DNA of 55,815 bases from a virus, in IMG/VR virus record IMGVR_UViG_3300038451_000187, positions 1 to 55,815 of that record. The stretch is one strand, 5' to 3'. The notes under the pieces are model-generated. The model was not told where the DNA came from. It ran no database searches and saw only the letters and a list, made by a program, of their open reading frames with translations. A program made the translations under genes and the position numbers. This document shows positions 49,751-55,815 of the stretch, piece by piece. Within the stretch, counting starts at the first letter, position 1; each line of letters opens with the position of its first letter.

Positions 49751-49804
49751 GGGGGCGTTGGACTCACCGGAATGAGCGGGCAGTGGGCCACGCCCCCGAT
49801 TTTT
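49751..49804 (+). terminator. Probable intrinsic terminator
   Basis: GGGGGCGT (49751-49758) pairs with ACGCCCCC (49790-49797), with CTCA/TGAG inside the loop, followed by GATTTTTGG. It lies between the membrane protein and the next small gene. Confidence 0.6.
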
Positions 49805-49819
49805 GGTAGGAGGTAAGTC

Positions 49820-49987
49820 ATGCCCAGATTTGCGGTTGACCATCATCTGCAATTGAAATTCGCGCTTTCCTACGAGCGAGAAATGCTCGTCGCGCTTTAC
49901 AACCGCGACTGGGAAGCGTATCGTGATTGGGAGAAGAAGTTCGACCGCGCTCGCACGCAAATGAGAGAGCAACGAGCACCGCAGTAA
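49820..49987 (+). CDS. Small charged helical protein
   Basis: ATG 49820 after AGGAGGTAAG; 55 residues, helical and charged (LKFALSYEREMLVALYNRDWEAYRDWEKKFDRARTQMREQ). Short but with an excellent ribosome-binding site. Function unknown. Confidence 0.55.
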   Translation: MPRFAVDHHLQLKFALSYEREMLVALYNRDWEAYRDWEKKFDRARTQMREQRAPQ

Positions 49988-49996
49988 GAGGATACC

Positions 49997-50146
49997 ATGC
50001 CGTACAAGTGCCCAACGTGTAATGGTAAGAGATTCATTTTGCTTTATCCGTGGGCTGCAGGTTCAAACTGCCTTGAACTAAAGACTGAAGTTTTCTGCTC
50101 GGACTGCCACGGCACCGGCATCAAGTGGATGCCGAAGTTCCAGTAG
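49997..50146 (+). CDS. Small zinc-finger protein
   Basis: ATG 49997 after AGAGGAT; 49 residues. YKCPTCNGKRF and VFCSDCHGTG provide two CxxC pairs, as in DnaJ-like zinc repeats. Function unknown. Confidence 0.55.
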   Translation: MPYKCPTCNGKRFILLYPWAAGSNCLELKTEVFCSDCHGTGIKWMPKFQ

Positions 50147-50158
50147 GAGGGATTCACG

Positions 50159-50917
50159 ATGTCAGTCTTCCACGGCGACATGAAGCTTGGGAAGAAACCT
50201 CCCAAGATCGACCCGCGCACGTTCTGTTTGGGGAAATACCTGACGTCAGAGCTTCCCGCTGCGCCGGCTGAGGTATGCAACTCCAGAGATGTCCAGAACT
50301 GGGGCATGATGCTCAATGATACCCTTGGCACCTGCCCGATCGCCGGGGCTCTCCATACCATCCAAGGATGGGTTCTCTCGAACGTCGAGCCCGGGATTCA
50401 CGCCGATATCATCATGCCGTCCGATGACATTGTGCTTAGATATTACGAGCAATGGTGCGGGTACGAGCCGTCTGACCCATCGACTGACCACGGCGGAGTT
50501 CTTCTCGATGTGCTCAGAGCTTGGCATCGGTCGGACATGGCAGGCTACAAGCTGCTCGCCTACGCCGACCCAGACCCGATGAACAGCGAGCACGTCAAGC
50601 AGGCCATCAACCTATTCGGAGGCCTCTACACTGGCTTGCAGTTGCCGATTTCGGCGCAGAGACAAGACACATGGGATCTTAACGGCCATAGCAAAGCCGT
50701 GCCTGGATCGTGGGGTGGTCATTGTGTTGAAATCGTTGACTATGACTCTGAGATTCTCGTTTGCAAAACCTGGGGGAAGCTTAAAGCCATGACTTGGAGA
50801 TTCTTCGCCGCTTGTGTCGATGAATGCCATGCCCTACTCTCAGGGGGAGATTGGGTTCCGCCCGCCGGTTTCGATCTCGCGGGCTTGCAGCAGGATTTAC
50901 TGGCTTTGAGCACATAG
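50159..50917 (+). CDS. Papain/C39-like cysteine protease-like protein
   Basis: ATG 50159 after AGGAGG; 252 residues. LNDTLGTCPIAGALHTIQGW supplies a candidate catalytic Cys, GGHCVEIVDYD a His, and CKTWGKLKAMTW a third element, matching a phage and bacterial family of papain-fold proteins with near-identical motif spacing (DxxGxCxxA...GGHxV..V.YD...TWG). A peptidase or peptidoglycan-linked role is possible. It sits in a lysis- and membrane-related gene cluster. Confidence 0.6.
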   Translation: MSVFHGDMKLGKKPPKIDPRTFCLGKYLTSELPAAPAEVCNSRDVQNWGMMLNDTLGTCPIAGALHTIQGWVLSNVEPGIHADIIMPSDDIVLRYYEQWCGYEPSDPSTDHGGVLLDVLRAWHRSDMAGYKLLAYADPDPMNSEHVKQAINLFGGLYTGLQLPISAQRQDTWDLNGHSKAVPGSWGGHCVEIVDYDSEILVCKTWGKLKAMTWRFFAACVDECHALLSGGDWVPPAGFDLAGLQQDLLALST

Positions 50918-50927
50918 GAGGTGGAAC

Positions 50928-51083
50928 GTGTTTGGCATAGACAAGGGCAAGATAAAAGAGGCGTTTTCCGACTTCGAGGGGGCGCAAGAGGCGGCACTGG
51001 CCCTGGCCCCGCTCTCCCCGCGCGACCCCTTGCTGGTTGCGGTGGTCAATTTGCTCAACGCCTTGGCCAAGGCATTTTCGTAG
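50928..51083 (+). CDS. Small hydrophobic protein
   Basis: GTG 50928 after AGGAGGTGGAAC; 51 residues. A helical N-terminus (GIDKGKIKEAFSDFEGAQEAALALAP) precedes a hydrophobic end (PLLVAVVNLLNALAKAF). A membrane-active or virion-related peptide is possible. Not recognised further. Confidence 0.5.
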   Translation: MFGIDKGKIKEAFSDFEGAQEAALALAPLSPRDPLLVAVVNLLNALAKAFS

Positions 51084-51090
51084 GAGGTCT

Positions 51091-51609
51091 CTATTCGACA
51101 TGACTCCAAGTCCTTCGTTTCCTAACAAGATAGATTGCTGCCGGAGTCACTCTGTATTTCCTTGCCAAGGAAATTCCAGTCTCAGGACTTACTCGGATTT
51201 CTCTTACCACTTCATCTGTCAATTTAGATCCAAAACGATTTTCTCCAAGATGGATAAGACCGTTACGACGAGCATGGAGAACATTTTCGGAATGAGTAAG
51301 ATATTCAAGGTTATCTGCACGATTATCGGTTTTTGGTTCGTGAATGTGGTTAACCTCAAATCCATATGGGCACGGGCCAAGGAATGCTTTTGCCACGAGG
51401 ACGTGTACCCTCCTCGGGAAACTCCTCCCATCCCTTCTAAGAACAACGCCGAAGTATCCTCTGTCATCAGGGCTAGGTTTCAGAATTTTCCCAATCCTTG
51501 TAGTGGGGGCGGGACGAGATCGTCGTATTCTTCCCAAATTGGAAACCTCGTAGGAGTTGAAGCAAGGAATCTCCTTCCAGATTTCAGTGGTAGAATTGAT
51601 TTCAGGCAT
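51091..51609 (-). CDS. NUMOD4-HNH homing endonuclease, inverted in the + operon
   Basis: 172 residues on the opposite strand. EIWKEIPCFNSYEVSNLGRIRR is a NUMOD4 DNA-binding element; the EVNHIHEPKTDNRADNLEYLTHSEN core is HNH, and a C-terminal LTDEVVREIRVSPETGISLARKYRVTPAAIYLVRKRRTWSHV resembles a NUMOD helix-turn-helix. Such free-standing homing endonucleases cut allelic sites without the gene and spread by repair. It interrupts a co-oriented set of small genes, consistent with late insertion. Confidence 0.8.
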   Translation of the reverse strand: MPEINSTTEIWKEIPCFNSYEVSNLGRIRRSRPAPTTRIGKILKPSPDDRGYFGVVLRRDGRSFPRRVHVLVAKAFLGPCPYGFEVNHIHEPKTDNRADNLEYLTHSENVLHARRNGLIHLGENRFGSKLTDEVVREIRVSPETGISLARKYRVTPAAIYLVRKRRTWSHVE

Positions 51610-51701
51610 GATGGCTCCCAGTATGAGTCGTTGTGTTCAGGGCCGCAGGCGCGCGGAAACGCTTCTGCGGCTCGATTAGTATAACATTGAAAGGAGTTAA
51701 C

Positions 51702-52181
51702 ATGCACTATGCTGTAGCTGTTTTCTTATCTTTTTTGATTGGGCAACTGCTTCATGCTTGGCTTCGCGCACAGAGTTCAGTCCATTCCAACCTTAATGGA
51801 ATCCTCACCTATCGGCAGTACGTCGAAGTGAATGGAGCGAACCTGTGCGTTCGACTCTTCTTGGCGTGGCTCGTCGTATCTGCCTGGGCTTGGCATGGGC
51901 AAGAACTGATGACCCTGATCGCCAAGATATCGCCTGATAACCTTGGGTGGCTTTCGACGAATGCGATCCCGCTCAACCCGACCACGGCCGGCGTGTTTGG
52001 GTACTTTGGGGACTCCATCATTGACGGTGGGATAAGCTTGATTTCGCGGTGGATCCCCTCGTTGAAAAACGAAGTGCCCCCTACCAGTGGAGCGTCCAAA
52101 GCCGTCGTACAGGCCCAGCAGGCTGTAGCAGACGCAAAGGCTGCAGTTGCCGATGCCAAGAATGGGGCGGCGAAGCCCTGA
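51702..52181 (+). CDS. Membrane protein (holin-like) with Ala-rich tail
   Basis: ATG 51702 after AAAGGAGTTAAC; 159 residues. Hydrophobic segments at ~1-20 and ~45-65 (LCVRLFLAWLVVSAWAW), then a mixed part and an Ala/Val/Asp-rich coiled tail (VVQAQQAVADAKAAVADAK). The size and topology fit a holin or superinfection-exclusion protein, unproven. It is the last + gene before a ~300-bp intergenic region. Confidence 0.5.
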   Translation: MHYAVAVFLSFLIGQLLHAWLRAQSSVHSNLNGILTYRQYVEVNGANLCVRLFLAWLVVSAWAWHGQELMTLIAKISPDNLGWLSTNAIPLNPTTAGVFGYFGDSIIDGGISLISRWIPSLKNEVPPTSGASKAVVQAQQAVADAKAAVADAKNGAAKP

Positions 52182-52467
52182 CGCCCGCGTCGTCGCTGTA
52201 TGAATCCCTAATCTATCCATAGCTTTACGTGTCATAATCCCCATCCCCAAAAGCCGCTTGCTGAAGAACTGTGCAGAATGCACGCCTTCTTCCTCATCAA
52301 GGATCGGAATGTCCGATTCCTCAAGAAAAGGCTTTTCGAAACGTGTACACCTTTTCGAGTGTATCGAATATTGAATTTCTATGGGAATCAGTACTTTAGA
52401 TGTGGAAGTACAATTTCCAATATGTACACCGATCGTCGGTAAAGTTTAGTTTTGGCGGCTCCTCGGC
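52182..52467. other. AT-richer intergenic region between convergent gene blocks
   Basis: About 290 bp without a convincing gene. A 54-residue frame starting at 52278 exists but has no ribosome-binding site. A small hairpin ATCGGA-ATG-TCCGAT and a core match to the operator (AAGCCGCTT, 52251-52259) without a -35 box are the only signals noticed. Confidence 0.4.
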
Positions 52468-52483
52468 GGTGCAGGTCTGCACT
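52468..52483 (-). repeat. Dispersed palindrome copy 18
   Basis: GGTGCAGGTCTGCACT, one arm mismatch, 3 bp after the stop of the minus-strand zinc-ribbon gene. Confidence 0.8.
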
Positions 52484-52486
52484 GAA

Positions 52487-52852
52487 TCAGCTAAGGATCA
52501 TCAAACAGCGGGCGCACGGCGCCGGCAGGAGAGGCTTTTTCTGGCGGGCTCCGCAGAACGCGCAGATCATCACGTCGGCCTCGGTGACCCCCGTAATCGC
52601 CCGCGGCGTCCACTCGAAGTCGCAATCGGGGCAGTGATAAAGCCCGTTGGCATCGCGTCGCAGATGGACGATTTTCCGGCACAGGAGGCAAAGGCCGAAA
52701 GCAAAGTCTTCCATCTCTTGGACGGTGTGAAAGTGCGTTCCCTTGACGCGGCAGGGGAGACAAGTGGGCTCGCCGCAGAAGTTGCAGCGGGGCTGGCGAA
52801 CTTCGTTGTGGGTCTCGCAGGTAGAGCACTGGTACTCGTCGATTTGGGGCAT
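52487..52852 (-). CDS. Triple zinc-ribbon-like protein
   Basis: 121 residues. CSTCETHNEVRQPRCNFCGEPTCLPC, LCLLCRK...CPDCDFEW and MICAFCGARQ...CARC form successive zinc sites, an arrangement suited to protein or nucleic-acid scaffolding. It closely follows the next minus gene upstream (1 bp). Function unknown. Confidence 0.6.
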   Translation of the reverse strand: MPQIDEYQCSTCETHNEVRQPRCNFCGEPTCLPCRVKGTHFHTVQEMEDFAFGLCLLCRKIVHLRRDANGLYHCPDCDFEWTPRAITGVTEADVMICAFCGARQKKPLLPAPCARCLMILS

Positions 52853-52853
52853 G

Positions 52854-53135
52854 TCAGGATCCTTTCTTCGCGTCGAAGGTCTTCAGGTCGTCGATGATGG
52901 CCCACTTCTCGCGGCGCTGGCCCTGATCGGTCAGCTTGAGGCGGGCAATACGCAGAGCGATTTCCTCGAGTGCCGTGTCCTTCCAAGGCGCAGACATAGA
53001 GGTGATTGCTGACAGTTCAGTTCGCGTCGGAGCGTCAAAAATTTCCCGGATTTGTTCCACCATCGAAGCGGCACACGGGAATACCACTTCGACGAAGGTC
53101 GGCGGTCCAGGGTTAAACTGCTTTTGTTCTGGCAT
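52854..53135 (-). CDS. Hypothetical protein
   Basis: ATG 53135 after AGGAGGAA; 93 residues. PTFVEVVFPCAASMVEQIREIFDAPTRTELSAITSM and a C-terminal helix pair have no recognised family. It overlaps the upstream membrane gene by 23 bp. Confidence 0.55.
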   Translation of the reverse strand: MPEQKQFNPGPPTFVEVVFPCAASMVEQIREIFDAPTRTELSAITSMSAPWKDTALEEIALRIARLKLTDQGQRREKWAIIDDLKTFDAKKGS

Positions 53136-53394
53136 GGGTTCCTCCTGGCTCAGCATAGAGCCTCTCGATTTCGGTGATTTCCTTGCAGGCGATGCAGCAA
53201 TACCCGCCAGCGGGGTCGTCGGAAGACATCCGCGCGTAGACTCCTCGGCAGCCGGGGCACTTCGCCCAGCCTTCCCATATTTGAGGCTCGGCATGCTTCG
53301 CCGCTTTGCAGAGAGACCAAATAACAAGGATGACCACTGTGGCACCCGTGCTGCCCATTCCTGCGAAGAAACTGAGTAGGTCGAAGTGCGTCAT
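53113..53394 (-). CDS. Membrane protein with zinc-ribbon tail
   Basis: ATG 53394 after GGAGGCGAAGAG; 93 residues. One hydrophobic segment (LLSFFAGMGSTGATVVILVIWSLCKAA) then KCPGCRGVY...YCCIACKE zinc-binding pairs. A membrane-tethered regulatory or adapter protein is plausible. Confidence 0.55.
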   Translation of the reverse strand: MTHFDLLSFFAGMGSTGATVVILVIWSLCKAAKHAEPQIWEGWAKCPGCRGVYARMSSDDPAGGYCCIACKEITEIERLYAEPGGTHARTKAV

Positions 53395-53434
53395 GGTCTC
53401 TTCGCCTCCTTCTCGCAGTTTGTACCACAATACG

Positions 53435-53587
53435 TCAAGGGGAGCAAGGCTCCCGATCCGCGCAATCGTAGTGTCGACCGCAACCTGCGCAAATCGACGT
53501 TGCGGGGGCTCTACGGTGAAGGTAGGCCTCGACGGCTCGCAGAATGACGGCGATCCCCAGAACAGACAAAGCGATTTTGATGATCAT
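53435..53587 (-). CDS. Small membrane/zinc protein
   Basis: ATG 53587 after GAGGAGGCAC; 50 residues. A hydrophobic segment (IIKIALSVLGIAVILRAVEAYL) is followed by ICAGCGRHYDCAD with a CxxC pair. Likely expressed given the ribosome-binding site. Function unknown. Confidence 0.5.
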   Translation of the reverse strand: MIIKIALSVLGIAVILRAVEAYLHRRAPATSICAGCGRHYDCADREPCSP

Positions 53588-53671
53588 GTGCCTCCTCGTC
53601 GCGCTAATCGCGCTGCCCTACCCCTAACAGACCAGAGGCAGGGCGCCGGGGTTAGCGGCGTGGCATAGGCA
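53588..53671. other. Short intergenic stretch without recognisable features
   Basis: 84 bp between two minus-strand genes. No promoter, hairpin or ORF of note was seen. Confidence 0.4.
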
Positions 53672-54076
53672 TCACCTCCTGTTCCTGTTGCCCTCCTCTT
53701 CGATCCAAGCCTTAGCCTCGCTGATCGTGTTGAACCATCGCCTGCGGGGCGTCGCACAGTAGCAGACGGCGTGGACCTTTGGTCCCTCAGCGGAATAGTC
53801 CGGCCCGTGGCTGTAGGTGAGATAATTCCCCACACTTGAGCGCTCGCGCCAAGCTCCGAGGTTCTCGTCAAATATCGGCGTGTTGGTGTCGTTGTACTCT
53901 CCAGAAATCCACTTGCTGGCATTGTACTCCTCGCACAGTCTGAAGAGCCAGCCGCGATCACTGGAAGCCCATTCGTCGCTACCTTCTGGTGCAGCGGCTC
54001 GGAATTCCGCCCAAACGGTTTGACGCAAGTCTCCTTGAATCGGTCCTAACTCGATTTCGCGTTGCTCTGTGAACAT
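53672..54076 (-). CDS. Hypothetical protein
   Basis: ATG 54076 after GAGGAGGTTTG; 134 residues. Acidic N-terminal helices (GPIQGDLRQTVWAEFRAAAPEGSDEWASS), then WLFRLCEEYNASKWISGEYND and a C-terminal PRRRWFNTISEAKAWIEEEGN. The final WFNTISEAKAWIE unit is common in small phage proteins. Not otherwise recognised. Confidence 0.5.
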   Translation of the reverse strand: MFTEQREIELGPIQGDLRQTVWAEFRAAAPEGSDEWASSDRGWLFRLCEEYNASKWISGEYNDTNTPIFDENLGAWRERSSVGNYLTYSHGPDYSAEGPKVHAVCYCATPRRRWFNTISEAKAWIEEEGNRNRR

Positions 54077-54088
54077 AATCAAACCTCC

Positions 54089-55815
54089 TCAGAATAGGCG
54101 AGTTTGGCCGCTCGCCTCGGTGTCGTGGAATAGCGGCGCGCGGCGCTCGAGTTCGCCAGCCTTTGACGTGATGTCCTTCGGCGGTCGGTTGAACTGTTCG
54201 GTAAGGTTCTGGCCGGCGCGTTGCGCCGCGACCTTCTTCTGCTCCTCGATGTGCGGCGCCATGCTTGGAAGGGGCTGGGCGCGTTGGCCTATCGGCCGAT
54301 TGTCGACGTCTGGAGTAGCCAAGAAGATTCCCTTCCCAAAGTCGGGAGGCGCGGCGGTGGGCTGCGGGTCGGGCTCGTCGTCCTCGGGGTCGGCGTCCAT
54401 CACCAGGAGCACGGTATTAACTCCCGTACCAGACTCTTTGAACGTGTCGGGCGGTAGGACTTCCCATTCTCCGCCCGCCTCGTCGACGAGGGGTTTTAGC
54501 TGCTCGTTCTGGCGCGGACCATTGGCGCAGATGGCCACGAGGCGCCCGCCTGGGCGAAGCATGGTCAGGGCGTGCTTGATATGTTTTATGTCCTCGCCGT
54601 TGGCAAAGGGCGGATTCATCAAAATGAAGTCAAAACCCGTCTGGTCGACGCACTCGAGAAAATCAGAGCAACGAACCTTCACGGCTGGCCACCTTCGGCG
54701 CAACTCCTCGGCTAGGGTTGGGTTAATTTCTATGGCGTGGATCTCGCCCGCGTAGGTAAAAATCTCATTGATAATTGCGCCCGTGCCAGCGCTGGGCTCG
54801 AGGATTCTAAGGGAAGACTCAGCGAAAGGCATTCCAGCAAGTTCCACCATGCGGCGGGCGAGGGCGGGCGGGGTCGGGAATAACTGAGGCGCGCTTACCA
54901 CCTTAACCCCTGCTTTCAGGGTCTCGCGCATGGCGTCAAAGGCTTCGGCCTGCGGCTCTACGGTCGGTTCTTTCCATTCGCGCTCGACGGGCTCCCTGGT
55001 GGGTGCCTGTATCTTTGGCGCGGGCTCTGCGGGCGTCGCCTTCGGTGCTGGCGGGTCGACGCGCTTCGCGTCCTCGATGTAAACCAAAACGCTGTTATAG
55101 CCTCCAACAAACATCCCGGACCTTACGCGGTGCTCGCCGTACTTGTCGCTTGCGGGTACAATCCGACTGCCTTTCATGTCGTGATACTTCTTATCCCACG
55201 TCGCGCGACTGACGTGGTGAAAGCCTTCGCCGGGGTAATTGCACATTGGCGGAAGTTTGACAGCGGCCTTGACGGCCTGCGCTTGCTGCTCCGTCGGTGG
55301 CTGATAGTCTCGAATCTCCTCGATGCTGACGACTTTGCAATACCGCGCGTTCGTCGATACGCTGACGATTTTCCCGTCCTTCCGGTTGATGCGTAGGATC
55401 GTAACCCACTCGCCGCGGTCGCGCATGACGCGCCCGCCTAGCTGGATGTCGACCCGATCTGCGGCGAGCCCGCCGGCCTCCGCCAACATGGCGCGTTCGT
55501 ACTCTAGGCGGTTTCCGATATGCTGTAACCAGCGGTCGCACCATGCAATAGTGCCACGGTAGGAGGGCAAGGCAAGGTCGCGTGCCTGCTCCGGCGTTAT
55601 GATCCCATCGTGTAGTGCGCTCCATAGGCTCATTTCGCCTTCGTATTGGGACGCGGGCACCTCGCGCGGGTACTCGGCCAGCGTAAAGCATTTTGACAAG
55701 TGATTGTAATTGGCTATGAGTTCGGCGCGCTCTTGGGTGAGTCCCTCGGCGCTCCATTGCTTGATGCCCGTTTCGCATTTGGCTTTGTCGCGTTCGCGGC
55801 TGCGCTGGTCGGCAT
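54089..55815 (-). CDS. N6-adenine DNA methyltransferase with N-terminal DUF3560-like part, cut by window edge
   Basis: The frame remains open to the right edge, so the N-terminus is missing; ~574 residues are visible. The N-terminal half (RERDKAKCETGIKQWSAEGLTQERAELIANYNHLSKCFTLAEYPREVP) resembles DUF3560-like phage proteins. The methylase core has LEPSAGTGAIINEIF (SAM site), a catalytic MNPPFANG (NPPF) and LRPGGRLVAI. The C-terminus ends in AGELERRAPLFHDTEAS.QTRLF, a motif shared with the giant polyvalent protein. It probably modifies phage DNA; a co-delivery role is possible. Confidence 0.75.
   Translation of the reverse strand, partial: ADQRSRERDKAKCETGIKQWSAEGLTQERAELIANYNHLSKCFTLAEYPREVPASQYEGEMSLWSALHDGIITPEQARDLALPSYRGTIAWCDRWLQHIGNRLEYERAMLAEAGGLAADRVDIQLGGRVMRDRGEWVTILRINRKDGKIVSVSTNARYCKVVSIEEIRDYQPPTEQQAQAVKAAVKLPPMCNYPGEGFHHVSRATWDKKYHDMKGSRIVPASDKYGEHRVRSGMFVGGYNSVLVYIEDAKRVDPPAPKATPAEPAPKIQAPTREPVEREWKEPTVEPQAEAFDAMRETLKAGVKVVSAPQLFPTPPALARRMVELAGMPFAESSLRILEPSAGTGAIINEIFTYAGEIHAIEINPTLAEELRRRWPAVKVRCSDFLECVDQTGFDFILMNPPFANGEDIKHIKHALTMLRPGGRLVAICANGPRQNEQLKPLVDEAGGEWEVLPPDTFKESGTGVNTVLLVMDADPEDDEPDPQPTAAPPDFGKGIFLATPDVDNRPIGQRAQPLPSMAPHIEEQKKVAAQRAGQNLTEQFNRPPKDITSKAGELERRAPLFHDTEASGQTRLF

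Noticed and set aside
52251-52259. AAGCCGCTT core like the operator
   Set aside because: No TTGACA box or -10 at the proper distance; possibly a fourth operator, but unsupported.
52278-52442. 54-residue + frame in the intergenic region
   Set aside because: No ribosome-binding site and atypical composition; not supported as a gene.

Overview
This window is a stretch of a double-stranded DNA bacteriophage genome (tailed phage, Caudoviricetes). Genes are packed tightly, often with ATGA or TAATG overlaps, and lie in four strand blocks: + (1-26147, virion and lysis genes), - (26250-33697, accessory and metabolic genes), + (33832-52181, early, recombination and replication genes), - (52487 to the right edge). 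There is no rRNA, tRNA, CRISPR array or integrase. Two adaptor-like proteins followed by a 1142-residue nozzle-like protein and candidate internal proteins suggest a short-tailed (podovirus-like) virion. Terminase, portal and capsid genes are not visible and presumably lie outside the window. The host is not proven. The moderately GC-rich sequence and a secreted beta-helix protein with a C-terminal SPD-2/HYDIN-like (choice-of-anchor D) domain hint at a soil bacterium such as an Acidobacteriota, at low confidence.

Block 1 runs from a 5'-truncated fibre through a signal-peptide beta-helix protein, a GH108-type endolysin and a one-pass membrane protein to adaptor and nozzle proteins, a repeat-built fibre, a glycosyltransferase-like protein, a methyltransferase remnant and candidate internal proteins. 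It ends with a 3022-residue polyvalent protein (ParB-like domain, strawberry-notch-like SF2 helicase, helical and membrane modules) that is probably injected with the DNA. A second well-formed gene is embedded in another frame inside a linker of that giant gene.

Block 2 (minus) holds a MazG-like pyrophosphohydrolase, a metallo-beta-lactamase-fold hydrolase, a SprT-like zinc protein, a DUF5131-RusA fusion, a lipoprotein and an SF2 helicase with altered motifs. Block 3 starts at divergent sigma70-type promoters that share an operator. It carries an HNH enzyme, an ASCH-like protein, a RecT/Bet-like annealing protein, a RAMP/Cas7-like protein, an SbcC-like ATPase, a replication initiator-like protein, a C5 DNA methyltransferase with an overprinted gene, DnaB helicase and lysis or membrane proteins. 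Block 4 holds small zinc and membrane proteins and a DNA adenine methyltransferase cut by the window edge.

Two signals stand out that ordinary annotation does not explain. (i) A non-coding array of about 61 degenerate pentamers (consensus N-G-N-Y-N, strictly 5-nt periodic) at 41095-41403 lies between the RAMP-like gene and the SbcC-like gene. (ii) A dispersed 7-2-7 palindrome, AGTGCAG-NN-CTGCACT, occurs 18 times, mostly fused to stop codons and Shine-Dalgarno sequences or placed in protein linkers. Both look like parts of undescribed phage systems.
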